Shown one piece after another: positions 46,665 through 56,749 of a stretch of 64,000 bases of DNA. The stretch's first letter is position 1, and every line of letters starts with the position of its first letter. The notes beneath the pieces are model-generated. The model saw nothing but the letters and a program-made list of their open reading frames with translations, did not search any database and was not told the DNA's origin. The position numbers and the translations under genes were made by a program. This DNA comes from Cristatella mucedo (Eukaryota; Bryozoa; Phylactolaemata; Cristatellidae): positions 8,806,001-8,870,000 of the forward strand of contig WPIO01000002.1 in the NCBI GenBank assembly GCA_009760855.2, in the 5' to 3' direction.

Positions 46665-49600
46665 CGGTTCTCTGCTGGCGCTAACCAGCGCATCTTCGTT
46701 ATTATCGACCGTGGAGCTGCAATGGCTGGAATGCTGCTGCAATGGTTCCTCCAAATGCCGCGAGTGGTGGGCGCAAGGGGGCAGGATAGGTAGAGGCAAA
46801 AGAGTGATGGCGATGGTGGCAGCGTACGACTGTACAAAGGCTGCAGCAGGCTTCTTCACCTGATTGGTCTTTGTGGATATGTACGGGACAGAGAAGGAAA
46901 TGCTGGCGTCGAGTATAACGCACAGCTTGCCGTTCTTGTCCGTCAGCACATACTTCCTGCTGCTTCCGTAGACGGGCATCACGGGCGTGGTACTTGGCAT
47001 CTCGGTAGAGGTCACGAGGGCTGCAGTCGTGGCTACATCAGCAGCACAATGGACGCCTGCAGTCACAACATCAGAGCTTAAAAAAGGCACGGATCTTGCC
47101 GCTACAAGCACCGCTCTCCTGAATGCATCCTGCCTCTCCTCGGCTCGTTAATGCATGCCTCAGCGCAAGCAAGCGAGACGTGGGCAGCACGAGCGCACAC
47201 AAACACCGAGCGATGCAACCAACCGGTCGCTCGGGGTCGGCTCCCTTGCCAGGCCACGTGACGCAACACGCTCGCTCGGTACGGGGCACAGGCAAGGCCG
47301 GTGCATCCACGTGGCCTCTACGTCCGGCAAGAAGTCGGCCAGTGCCTGCACCGGTTGGCTATCGATCATTGCGACTCGGCAAGTCTCTCGGAAGCGCCGC
47401 AAACCAGCAGCGCCGGCAGGCCAAAGCCGCCCAATGAGAAAGTGCAGCGCTTCGCTCGACCGACTGCTGGACGAACGAAAAGGAGGGAGGAAAGGCAAGG
47501 CGGCACGTGGCCGGCTGCTGCGGGGCTCGTTGTGTACGAGACGAGGTCTTGCGGGCACGTGACAAAAAATTAGGAACCCCTGCCAATTTGAGAAGAAATG
47601 GCTGTCAGTCAACCTCCAGTGGGCCACAGACTTGAGTGAGAAACTATCTACCTCGACGGCTGAGACTCAGAACTCAGCGTCGTCGGCAGCGCGAGGCAGC
47701 TACGATAATAATAATAATAATAGTGCACTTGATAAAGCACCCTCAGAGAACTCAATCTCTCTCTAGGCGCTTTACATTTGCTGCAAAGGGAAATGCGATT
47801 GAATGGTGAGTAAAACCCGAGTGTTTTGTGCACTGCACAACTATGTGGCCAAAAGTTGCATAGAACTGTGTATTAATAACGAGACATTTGTGAAGCAATC
47901 TGAGAGGACTAAATCTCTATCTAAACCTTGGCATATGCTGAAAAGGAAGCTCGCAAGCTGGTGAGTGATCATGCATAGTGTCAGCACAAGTCACGGGTAG
48001 GCCACGAGGTCAGCAGTCCGGAGTTAGGACTCGAGGCTTTAGGAGCATGTGAGATAAAGTCGCGGTCTCCGAAGTATTTCATGCTGGTTAGAGGCATAGC
48101 TACATGAGTTTAGCCAGAAGAGGAAGGTGCTCCAATACCTAGCCTTATTTGGAAGTAGCTCAGAAAGGTAGGCCCGAGCAAGAGAATGAAGAGACCTAGA
48201 TGCAAACGACGAAACCTTGAAGTCTATATGCTGCTTGATGAGGACCCAGTGGAGGCGGTAAGAGTGGTGTAATATGGCATTAGATATGTTTCATGACAGA
48301 CAAATCTAGGTGCAGAATTTCCTATTAACTTTTAGGCTTAACGGCCGAAAGACCTGCGAGTAATGAGTTACAGAAGTTAGGACCGGGTGTCACAAATGCA
48401 GAGGACCAGCTTGGCTACAAAACCCTTTCTATGCAAGCCCATATTTTGGCAATGTTTCGTCACTAAGAGTAGGCAGACTTGACGGTGGAGCTGATGTGCT
48501 CATCCGACTGAATAGTCATCATTAATAGGATGCTAGGATTAATAATAATAATAATAATAATGCACTTGATAAAGCGCCCTGAGAGAACCTAATCTCTTTC
48601 TAGGCAATTTACACTTGCTGCAAAGGGAACCGCGATTGAATGGTGAGCAATAGCATGCTTGATAAACAAACGAAATGAATAAAATGGTGAGGAATGACAT
48701 GCACAGGGTCAGCATGCAAATGTGGTTAGTGACAGCATGCACAGTGTCAGCACGCACAAGCACATGAAGGACGATCACAGGGACCCACTAAATGCTGTCC
48801 TAAATAGGTGTGTTTTTAGGTTCCTTTTAAATGTGGTCAGGTCAGGGGATGTTCTGACGCAGGTCGGGAGGGAGTTACAGGCTTTGGGAGCATACGGACT
48901 TAATGTACGGTCTCCAAAAGATTTGGGGTTTGTACAAGGTATTTCTAGACTGTTGGATTCCGAAAAGCGGGTGGTACGATGCTTGGCCTTATGGGGTAGT
49001 ATATCTGACAGATAGGCTGGAGCCATAGAATGAAGGGACCTAAAAGTGAGCGACAAAACCTTGGATTCCTTGCAGAGGCTGCAGAAGATATGCTGGCCTA
49101 CCCCATTCTGAGGATTAGATTTTCCATTTTCTGGGTAGAACTAGGTTTGCCTTTAAATAGTATTTTGGTTTTACTGTTTCTCAATTTGGTAAAGTTTGAA
49201 GCTAACCAGGTATTGATGTCGGCAATACGTGCAGCATCGGAGTTGGGGAAAGTTCAAGAAAATGGAAGGCTGGTAGAGACCGAAGTGCAAGCGTAGCTGC
49301 ATATTATCTGCATTGAAATGAAAGCATACATTGTACTCAGTAATTAAATCGGCAAGAGGGACAGCATAAATTGCAAAAAGAAGTGGGCCACGCACAAATC
49401 TCTGTGAAACCACAAACTTAAATTTCTGTAGACGAATTTTGCTCGTTGACATTAATGCTCTAAAGTCATCCAAAGAGATAGGGCTTAAGCCATTGTAGTG
49501 CAGTGCTCGTGGCACCCATGCGAGATGACAGGCACTCAAGAATGACTTATTGATTTACGAGTATACAAGCGCTTCCTAAAGATCCAGAAAAACAGGCAGA

Positions 49601-50585
49601 GAGACTCACAAGCCTGCATTGCTGAGGTCATCATACATTCGAGAAGTGCTGACACTGTCGAGTGATTGGCTCTAAAATTTGACTGGAACCTACTCGTCAG
49701 GTATGAAGCTTTTATATAAGAGTTTAACTTGTCTGCCACTACTTATGCCAATGTCTTTTATATGAACTACAGCAGGGAAACTTCACAGAAGTAGCTAAAG
49801 TTCCCTGGCCTACCGTTGCCGTCGTAATCAGTGACCAGCAACAGCCATTTTGAAAGATCAAGGGGCCACAAGCAAGCACAAAAGCCACCGAGAAAGCAGA
49901 TCCGATCAAGATGCCATCCTGGTTTGGCCTATGGGTACCCTGTGAACCATTAGCAACCATAGTCTGTGCACCTTCAACGACCATAGTCGTGGATTTGAGC
50001 CCTTCCGCATATGTGACACGCCTGGATAGTGATCAAGTTCTCTTAGGGTACTATAAAAATGAATTATACAACATGATCATAAGACTGCCCATTATGACCG
50101 ATAACCAATCCTCTAGTGCTACAGCTGCAGCTGGCAGGGGGTGGGGGTGGGAGGGAGGGCCAAACCGTCGGCAAACGTGAGGAATCGCCCTTGCCAGTCG
50201 GCAAAGGTAGACGGGAACTCGAGACAGTGGCAGCCGCGGCCTCTGAAGCTCACCGGGTGACAGAGTGTTGTTCGCTATGTTGCCGACCTGCACGAGCAGC
50301 TGGCTCAGAGAGAGAGTGGCAGCTGCGTAGGCAGAGCCGTTGGCCCAGGTCACCGACTGCGAGCTGCCGCACACGTAGCTGCTGTTCTTGTCATGCAGCG
50401 CCAGGCTCCACTTGCCGTCACTCGTAGCATTCACGGTTTGAACTGGATAAGACAAGCGAAGGCGTCAATGCAAGCTTTAATGCCAGGTGTGCGCTCAGCT
50501 CAACGACGTGCCGACAGCCTGGGACAATTGCAGCAGCATGTGACTAGAAGTGACCTCGCGCGAGCAGGAGAGGGAGAGAGGGAGC

Positions 50586-50666
<81 letters not shown>

Positions 50667-50716
50667 AGAGAGAGAGAGAGAGAGAAGAAAGAGAAAGGGA
50701 GAGAAAGAGAGCGAGC

Positions 50717-50792
<76 letters not shown>

Positions 50793-53700
50793 AAGAGAGA
50801 GAGAGAGCTAACCGATGGTCTGGTTGGTCGTCGCGTTGTACAAGAACGTGTACTCCCACACGAGTGTCTTCAGGGAATAATTTGTCTCGTTGGTCGCTGG
50901 AAGTACGAGCGTGTGGATCAGCCGGCTAGTATTGCTGGTGTCGAGCAGCACCAGCTTGAACTCGTTCGAATCGTTGCTGGAGCACGAACTGCTGTTGTTG
51001 TCGACTCGCGTGAAGTTAGCAGCAGTGACCGAAAACTGCAAACGAAATCCGTTTCACAATAGTATGGAGGCAAAGTGATGCGAACAAATTCACGATGACT
51101 TGAACCAACAGAGGTTTACGGTCCAAGGCATAAGCTGCCACAACGGTTGGGGCACCCCCGGGTGAAAAGTCGCGAGCACGCACATTGTTGCAGCTGGCTC
51201 CCCCAACCCACAAAACCCTTAACTACGCACCGGCTCTGATGATCACCGGTGATCTGATTATCGGTGACCTGATATGATCGATCATTGGACTCAGCACTCG
51301 GTTGAAGCTGTCGCTGTGCCAGAGCAGAGACCGGGAGGTATAGCCGAGCGAGCGGTCGGAGCCGAGTGAGCAGAAGCTTCGGCATATCTAGAGCCAAAGC
51401 GTAAAGTGGCTGGGGAATGATTAGGTCTTTTAGGGCTCTACACAGATGAATTATTGTTCAATCACTCCCTGCCCAGCCACGCAAGACGACCAAAAGGAAT
51501 GACCGTCGAAGGAAGCTGGCGCTGCACCGGGACAAAGGTTAACGCCCCACTTGGAGCTCTCTCGCCTAGCTATTGGAAGGGACCATCGGCAAAGATGTGA
51601 ATGTCGATACGGTTCAAAGGAGGCTTTCGGAGAAGGCATTTGTAGGAGAGCCAGCAAAGGCAAGATAGTAATTGACACGCGAAAGAGAAAAAAGCCAGCA
51701 GCATTAGGCAATCCAACACTTCCTCCATTTGACAATCGATGACATTAGCTTCGTTCAATGAGCTGATGATAGATAGTGGCTTCACGATCTTCGGATACCG
51801 CAAAAAGAGGGCTTTCGTAAGACCTAGAAAGTTCGAAGCCCATGCAGGACCTATTATCCGGTTTTTCACTCTCCGCCTCTCCCTTCTTCACGTGCTTATC
51901 TCAATCCTAAGGGAGGTGGTGCAAATGGGCATAGCAGACCCAGGCACCACGTGCGGCTCTCCTCCACTCAATGCAGACAAAGCTCTCCTCTACAAAGACA
52001 TGCTGCTTCGCATCAGGTCCAGACGGCTCCTCATAAAATCATTAGCTATTAACATAAGCTCGGCTAAGAAAATCCTTACAAAACCGAATGAAAGCATTCG
52101 ATATACGACCAGTTGCAAAGGGTACTTAAACGATATCCTGGTTGCGCCTCATACAGTTGAAGTTTAGTGCCGTCGAAATGATTCAGTAACGGAAAACACA
52201 TCATTCTGGAATAATTTTGTGATAAAGTCGGAACCGTACTAGTACTTCTAGGAAACCAATAGATACAGTGGATATTGATAGATCTGGGCAAGGAGACGAC
52301 ACCGGCTCCTAGTGACCCCTGCGGTAGTGCCTGCACTAAGGGTGGTTATCGGCTTTGAACCTGACTCGAGAATCGAGGTTATCGGAGCTTGCAGTTGGTG
52401 CAAAACTCGGTGCCAGGTTTGCCTGTCGTAAGCATCACAGCTGCCACATTAAACCACAATCTTCACCGGCTGAGCAGTAAGCATTAAGCAGCTGATTGCT
52501 TCAATTATTCTGTCACTTACCTTAAGGTCACTCCATTCTCTTGTTTCAATTTACCTAAATGAATTACTTTCACTTCAGCTATATTTCACAATGCACCGGC
52601 AGTCCGAAGTCTAAATACATCAATGATCAAGTTACAAAGTCTGCAGGGTAGGCATGATTTTGTATTTACACTTTAGATCCTACTGCCAAGACGTCAATGA
52701 TACCCTAATCTCTTCTTTTTGACAATATCAAATGCTAGTTTCCATTTATTTAAGCCCAACAAGTTCCCATCATGCTATTCACACATTTAAGGACATTTTC
52801 ATTGTTAAATTTGGCAGAGATTTGGCAGGATTTGCAAGTTCCAAAATGCATAAATAGCCTTTGTTATAGGTTTTAGCACTGCTGGCACAGTAGAGTCAGG
52901 GCTCAACTACAAAATCTGACAGGCCTCTTTCTCCATCCATGAGCCATAAAGCCTACCTTGCCCGGGTGCCTCGGTATTAATTCGGCTGTCAGTTAATCTG
53001 CAATAAATAAAGAAATTGCACCCCACCACATGTAAGCATTGTGCGACAACATCCATGAATGTCTCTAAAGATTCAGAACCAAAGACACAACTAAATACAT
53101 GCAGCATAAAGCAAAGCCGCACCGTTGTGCCGTTACGCGTGTAATTTAGCATGCCGTCATAGTTCACTTGGTAGAAGAGGCAAGACGTGCTGCCATCCTT
53201 TTCACGAACCGTGTAGTTCATTGGTGTAGCCATGCCCAACTCTATCAAGCATAAAATGCAAAACGTTTATAAGATCCAGAAGAAAATACATTGCAAGATG
53301 CAATTGTCATAATTTTTCATGCTTGCCAAAGACAGCTTGGGATTCTAATGTCTTGAAAAGATACGATATATCTCCAAACAAAACCGGTTACATATATTTC
53401 ATTTAGGAAAGAATGTTCTTCCATGTGTCTCTAACAACTTAAGCATGACAGATAATTCTTCATCAGAGGAATGTACAAGGAAAAAGTGAAGACTTTAGGG
53501 CTTCAGTTCCCGTTTAAATTTTTTTAAATTCTGTTTCCCATCACATGACGAGGTAAAACCTTGAAGCTGGGCAAACACCAAAGTAAGTATAGGGTGTTCA
53601 AGCTAATAAGCAGTGCCTTTAGTTTTTATGTTTCTAAAGTCTGTATTTCACTGTCGACTGACGTCACGATACCACCTGACTGTAAGGCATCTAAACAGAA

Positions 53701-54443
53701 GCTAAAAACCCACCTGGCCCTTTTGCCTGTGCATGGTCTGCATGAATTGCTCTTTGTGAGATTAATCGTGCCGACACAGCGCAAGTTATCTCTAGCCATT
53801 TGGCATGCTTTCTTTGCAGCACAGGTTAAGTGCCTACATAGAGATTTACATCTCTTCAGCGCTACAGAAATGTCAGAAATTATTATTATTATTATTGCAC
53901 AGCACCTTGCTCTCAAGTAGGTGACTGACACTCACCAGAACCAAATACGCTCCAAAGGACGATAGCAAGACATCACCACACATAGCACGTATGATCTATA
54001 CAAACATCAAGGGAGATCAAGCAACTGTAGCCGAAAGTTAACCGGATAAGTTATAAATATATAGCATGTTTGGTGCACTCATCCCAAAATGCAATCATGT
54101 AAGCTGAGCCAGGTAGAGAAGTCACGGCAAAGAATGCTTTTACCTCGTGAAGTGCAAAACGCAATGAGGAAACAAACTCAGGAGTGCCGCTTGTCATGCT
54201 GACGTGGCTCTCCATGCCAACCATTGCTACTGTGCCCCTGCTCTTTTTAATACAGCTGCCTGATAAGGAGATCGTTTTATAAATCTTCAAATAGCATTAG
54301 CCCAGCTGAGTAGAGATCAAATTACTCAGCTTTCTGCTTTGTTCACGGTGCTTTGTTCTGCTAGCATCTGAGTGAGTGATAGAGAAGGCACGAGTAAGCA
54401 TTCATGAGTGAGCAGGAATGAACAAAAGTCTATTCATGAAGAG

Positions 54444-54496
<53 letters not shown>

Positions 54497-56318
54497 CATA
54501 ACTGCAACCTCAGTATGCATGCACAATGCCTCAGGAGACTATTCATCTCAGAAAAGATAAAATCTTTTAGCACTGGAATTAGCACTGGAGTTTGAAAATA
54601 TATGAATATTAATTAGTATAGCGGCTCATCACTCCAGGCGGTATACCTGAGATGAACTGTCAGCCTCATTGCTTTTAATATCTGATGAGATCTCACCGTC
54701 ACTTTCAATTAGGTTTTCTGAGTAGTAGAGCAGGGAGAACCAACGTATATCCTTCCTAGTAGTTAGAAACAAATTCCAAAACAAAGGAAGGGATAACTGA
54801 CAACCGAGTAACTAGAAAAAAGATTTCACCAATAAAATGAGCCAAAAGGTATTGTCAAATCAAAGTGGAACTCTGTAGCAGAAATGTGACATAGCAAGAA
54901 GCAATTAGCATAATCTTGCACACCTCCAATGGCCATCTAATAATTACAAATATGGCTTGAAATCAATTATATGCCCATAGCCAGAATACACTGTACAATG
55001 AAAATTATTTTCTCCAACTGAAATATGAAACACGATATTCTTCCTGAGGATCGCATTTGAAAAATCCTATCTAAGCATATAACACAGGCATGGAAACTAA
55101 CTACGACGACAGATAGCATCACGGCGATGTTACGTTGTCCACACTGCTAGTCAGAATGGAACTTCTAACATGCCAACAGGCTACACAAAGAATATTCTCG
55201 AGTTCATTCCAGCTTAGTATTGTGCTTCACTACTGGTTCTGGTAGACTAAATTGAACGGCACGGTCCATGGGATCATAATAACGAAATAGAATATCCCGA
55301 TTGGTTGTATCACTATCTAATCTTGGAGGTACTAGCTTGCATCTAGTTGAGTTCCAGGTACTCATAGCATACAGTTCAAGCAAGACATTCCAGCTAGCGC
55401 CGATGCTCAGCAACGGAAACAAATTATTTGGCTAACCGAATGTTATGCCGTACGCTTAGCGAGACGCTAGAGCTGTGCACCGATGCAGCAGTGAAAGCGT
55501 GAGTGTCGAAGCAGTCAAGCATGCCTTCCAATGCATCAGCCAGGGCGAGGTGTATGAGCAAGTGCCGGGGCGCGTTGTATAAGCAAGTGCCAGGGCGAAG
55601 TCGATGCATTAGTATCGAGCATCATTGATGTGTGAGTACCGTGTGCCGGTACCGAGCGCCGTCAAGGCATGGTCCGACAGAGCATATACGGTCCCAGCTT
55701 CGTTGGTTGTTGCCTGTTGTTGCCCTCGATGGCGTCTATAGGTCATCGTCAGGCGGCACCGTTTATGCAGGGGTCTGCCTCGGGAATTGAGCGCGTAGCG
55801 ATGGCGAACGACGAGCCGACTCCAAAAGGCTAGCACGCGTGTGAAGCTGAAGCAGCTTCAAGGGGACACAACCCCATACTGGTGTTACAGGAAGGCGTGT
55901 ATTTCGAGAGGCCAACGAACGGTTAGTGTATAAACTGCAGCAGAAGGTAGACTTCCGTGTACATAGCGTAAGTATTCGCCGGTGGCAGAGTCGGCATCTC
56001 CAAGTGGAAGGAGAAAAAGGGACGATCGTCCGTTAAGAGCAACGGACAGGCAGAAAGCGCTAAGCTTGGGATGCTGACTTGTCACATGACCCTCGCTGTA
56101 GTGGCCGATCTGCGGTAAAGGCTAGCCGAAGCAGCAGCCCACGTGCGCACGGCGAGGCGGTAAAACCCCATATTAATCTTATAGGTCGGGAAGCAGCAGT
56201 GGCAGCCAGTACTGTGAGACGGTCAACACAATGGGCGCCCGTAACCGTTGACCGGCGATTTCGGGGACAACTTACCCAGACACCACGACAAAGCAGCAAG
56301 GCCAATTACGAAGGCCAT
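41848..56318 (-). CDS. LAMP-B, LAMP paralogue lacking the lysosomal sorting tyrosine (8 exons, 441 aa)
   Basis: Coding exons: 56276-56318, 53123-53241, 50813-51035, 50254-50442, 46860-47056, 43601-43820, 42084-42269, 41848-41996; 1326 nt, same phases as LAMP-A. It has a signal peptide (MAFVIGLAALSWCL), two LAMP domains with all eight cysteines, a Thr/Ser/Pro hinge, and a membrane helix at about 412-433. The tail is only RGQRARNG: the codon matching Tyr439 of LAMP-A is TAA (41848-41850), and the old stop lies 12 bases further on (41836-41838). The GYxxΦ signal is therefore absent. If made, the protein should reach the cell surface or rely on another signal; this is inference. Everything else is intact, arguing for a functional or very recently altered gene rather than an old pseudogene. 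It is head-to-head with COPS9. Confidence 0.93.
42084..42269 (-). CDS. LAMP-B coding exon 7
   Basis: Acceptor TTCAATAG, donor GCAG|GTAGTG. Encodes SLGWFNTTSGMYYTC and IFLDLQAFAPFGNSSTHVG; one codon longer than in LAMP-A. Confidence 0.93.
42311..42455 (+). mobile_element. SINE family S1 (best preserved)
   Basis: Plus-strand copy: TGGTTTGGTCTAGCGGTTAA head, GTGGGCTCGAGCCCC B box, then GAATAGAGATTAAGTTCTCT and GGGGTGCTATATAAATGAAT. The last part mirrors the LINE family-1 3' end. It sits in LAMP-B intron 6. Confidence 0.82.
43086..43435. repeat. imperfect tandem duplication in LAMP-B intron 6
   Basis: Blocks such as TTTGCACAAAGATA recur at about 43130 and 43373, and the 43200-43330 stretch resembles 43440-43590, giving a period near 240 bp. 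It is diverged, hence older than the adjoining conversion tract. Confidence 0.6.
43601..43820 (-). CDS. LAMP-B coding exon 6
   Basis: Acceptor TTTGTAG, donor CAG|GTAAAA. Encodes NVTVTGSCGNSTDQLVINF; almost identical to LAMP-A including the adjoining intron. Confidence 0.95.
44065..44175 (+). mobile_element. tRNA-headed SINE (S2-like), shared with LAMP-A intron 5
   Basis: GGAGGCACGGTGCCCACCC head and GTGAGTTCGAGTCTTGC B box in the same flank as 12215-12335. Confidence 0.65.
44555..44715 (+). mobile_element. SINE family S2 (well preserved)
   Basis: Head with ACTAGGTAAGGCGGTTGC and a GTGGGTTCGAATCCTGTAG B box; body ends GGCTCTTCTGCCGC, AAATCAGCTAGTATTTTATT. It lies in LAMP-B intron 5 and not at the corresponding LAMP-A site. 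Confidence 0.8.
45205..45530 (+). mobile_element. LINE family 1, degenerate RT fragment
   Basis: Recognisable pieces: TTTTGAACTAGATGAGTACA, GCATTTGTGATATCCGGTCT and CTCATCAAGCAGTGTATT, aligning with the RT C-terminal coding region of family 1. Many stops. Confidence 0.6.
45530..46590 (-). mobile_element. LINE family 1, interrupted by a family-2 insertion
   Basis: The 3' UTR (GAGAACTTAATCTCTCTCTA) and RT C-terminal region run on the minus strand to about 46042, then resume at about 46318 (GTGTTGCTTGACTGTTAGCC) after a plus-strand family-2 3' end. Confidence 0.8.
46043..46317 (+). mobile_element. LINE family 2, 3' end, nested
   Basis: Encodes GYRMRTDSRLGSECAI and ends GAGTTACAGATGGAGATAG; inserted inside the minus-strand family-1 copy. 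Confidence 0.8.
46633..46662. repeat. (GA)15 microsatellite
   Basis: Directly follows a plus-strand LINE family-1 tail piece (TTTGCAGCAAATGTAAAAGTGC), at the point where that tail normally reads CTAGAGAGAGATT. Confidence 0.95.
46860..47056 (-). CDS. LAMP-B coding exon 5 (hinge, start of domain 2)
   Basis: Acceptor GACTGCAG, donor CAG|GTGAAG. Encodes GVHCAADVATTAALVTSTEM and RKYVLTDKNGKLCVILDA. Two codons longer than in LAMP-A. Confidence 0.93.
47110..47580. promoter_or_regulatory. GC-rich intronic block with four CACGTG E-boxes
   Basis: Lies in LAMP-B intron 4. CACGTG occurs at 47255-47260, 47308-47313, 47504-47509 and 47556-47561; two have CLEAR-like context (GCCACGTGAC, GGCACGTGAC). The matching LAMP-A intron is only 531 bp and has one CACGTG (17130-17135). 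A candidate enhancer or alternative promoter; function is inferred. Confidence 0.4.
47706..47820 (-). mobile_element. LINE family 1, 3' tail
   Basis: (TAA)n run then CACTTGATAAAGCACCCTCA and the family-1 3' UTR; strongly 5'-truncated. Confidence 0.85.
47870..48535 (-). mobile_element. LINE family 1-related, old degenerate copy
   Basis: Tail-like GAGAGGACTAAATCTCTATC and scattered RT C-terminal similarity (GGTCTCCGAAGTATTT, AAACCTTGAAGTCTATATGC). Much more diverged than the next copy. Confidence 0.55.
48540..49072 (-). mobile_element. LINE family 1, 3' end
   Basis: (ATA)n tail, 3' UTR and open RT C terminus: SFGDRTLSPYAPKACNSLP and LKTHLFRTAFSGSL. Close to the 6016-6955 copy. Confidence 0.85.
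49075..49745 (-). mobile_element. LINE RT fragment (upstream RT domain)
   Basis: The minus strand encodes FQSNFRANHSTVSALLECM (RT block 2) and later FVRGPLLFAIYAVPLADLI and VCFHFNADNMQL, the last a decayed YADD region. Old and frame-broken. Confidence 0.7.
49915..50070 (+). mobile_element. SINE family S1
   Basis: TGGTTTGGCCTATGGGTACC head, GTGGATTTGAGCCC B box, CGCCTGGATAGTGATCAAGT and TCTTAGGGTACTATAAAAAT tail. A further tail-only piece is at 51405-51455. Confidence 0.72.
50254..50442 (-). CDS. LAMP-B coding exon 4
   Basis: Acceptor TTATCCAG, donor CCG|GTGAGC. Encodes KWSLALHDKNSSYVCG; about five differences from LAMP-A over 189 nt. Confidence 0.95.
50567..50807. repeat. (GA)n microsatellite beside the exon 3 donor
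   Basis: About 240 bp, nearly twice the LAMP-A version, filling most of the 370-bp LAMP-B intron 3. On the transcript it is a CU-repeat starting six bases after the 5' splice site. Confidence 0.97.
50813..51035 (-). CDS. LAMP-B coding exon 3
   Basis: Acceptor GTTTGCAG, donor CG|GTTAGC. Twelve bases longer than in LAMP-A (extra Ser/Asn codons near SSSCSSNDSNEF). Confidence 0.93.
52390..52560 (+). mobile_element. degenerate LINE fragment
   Basis: Pieces such as TGGTGCAAAACTCGGTGCCA and CACTTACCTTAAGGTCACTCC resemble family-1 RT C-terminal coding DNA. In LAMP-B intron 2. Confidence 0.45.
53123..53241 (-). CDS. LAMP-B coding exon 2
   Basis: Acceptor TTGATAG, donor ACG|GTGCGG. Encodes LGMATPMNYTVREKDGSTSC and VNYDGMLNYTRNGTT. 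The split codon reads Glu (G|AG), where LAMP-A has Gly. Confidence 0.92.
53560..53905 (+). mobile_element. LINE family 1-like 3' fragment
   Basis: RT C-terminal remnant (TTTAGTTTTTATGTTTCTAA, AAGCTAAAAACCCACCT) followed by a 3' end with (TTA)n at 53879-53896. In LAMP-B intron 1. Confidence 0.6.
54440..54494. repeat. (GA)n microsatellite
   Basis: About 55 bp in LAMP-B intron 1. Confidence 0.97.
56276..56318 (-). CDS. LAMP-B coding exon 1 (signal peptide)
   Basis: ATG at 56318. Encodes MAFVIGLAALSWCL; donor CTGG|GTAAGT. 43 nt as in LAMP-A. Confidence 0.9.
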
Positions 56319-56686
56319 TTTCCAAAAGGCCAAGCCTTTCCTCTGAAAATTAAGGGAGGTACTCAAACTCAAGACGCATCAAAACGGTATGGGTCGCTGA
56401 GGCCGGTGATAAAGCTAGCGCGCATCTGCACTAAACGACGCAACGGCAAGCACAGAAAAACAAGGTACTGATCCCTGAGACAGCTAAATCTAAGTAAAAA
56501 AGGCCTAAGCGCATATCAAATCGGGAACTTACGCCGTCCGCACACCATTAACGTGACTTGCCGGTAGCCTAGCCAGCCGGTAACTGCTGGCACAGGGATG
56601 CCGGTGTGCATGTCACATGACCTGAAGAATAGGGTTCGATGTGAAGGTCATAACATATCCGAATTGAGCTTCCGGTGCCTGCAAAC
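56319..56686. promoter_or_regulatory. LAMP-B / COPS9 bidirectional promoter
   Basis: Only 368 bp separate the two divergent start codons. It carries GTCACATGAC at 56612-56621 (CLEAR/TFEB-like, one mismatch to GTCACGTGAC), with another copy just inside LAMP-B intron 1 at 56081-56090. A CTTCCGG ETS-like site is at about 56670. The motif at 56612 is conserved at the LAMP-A promoter. Start sites are unknown. Confidence 0.7.
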
Positions 56687-56749
56687 ATGAATCCAGTGGT
56701 CGACGAGATGTTTCCTGAAGGCACGGGATCTTATATGGACATAGAAGAG
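56687..56749 (+). CDS. COPS9: COPS9 coding exon 1
   Basis: 63 nt, 21 codons, ATG to GAG, phase 0 donor GTAAAG. A decayed duplicate lies at 24000-24062. Confidence 0.95.

Noticed and set aside
47155-47627. Overlapping ORFs of 135 and 155 codons in LAMP-B intron 4
   Set aside because: Opposite-strand ORFs in GC-rich DNA with no domain; more likely regulatory or neutral.
50393-50929. 178-codon Arg/Glu-rich ORF (and 17520-17957, 145 codons)
   Set aside because: Antisense to LAMP exons 3-4 and made of the (GA)n repeat in intron 3.
41848-56318. Calling LAMP-B a pseudogene
   Set aside because: The only defect is a stop four codons from the ancestral end; all splice sites, frames and cysteines are kept, so an altered functional gene is at least as likely.
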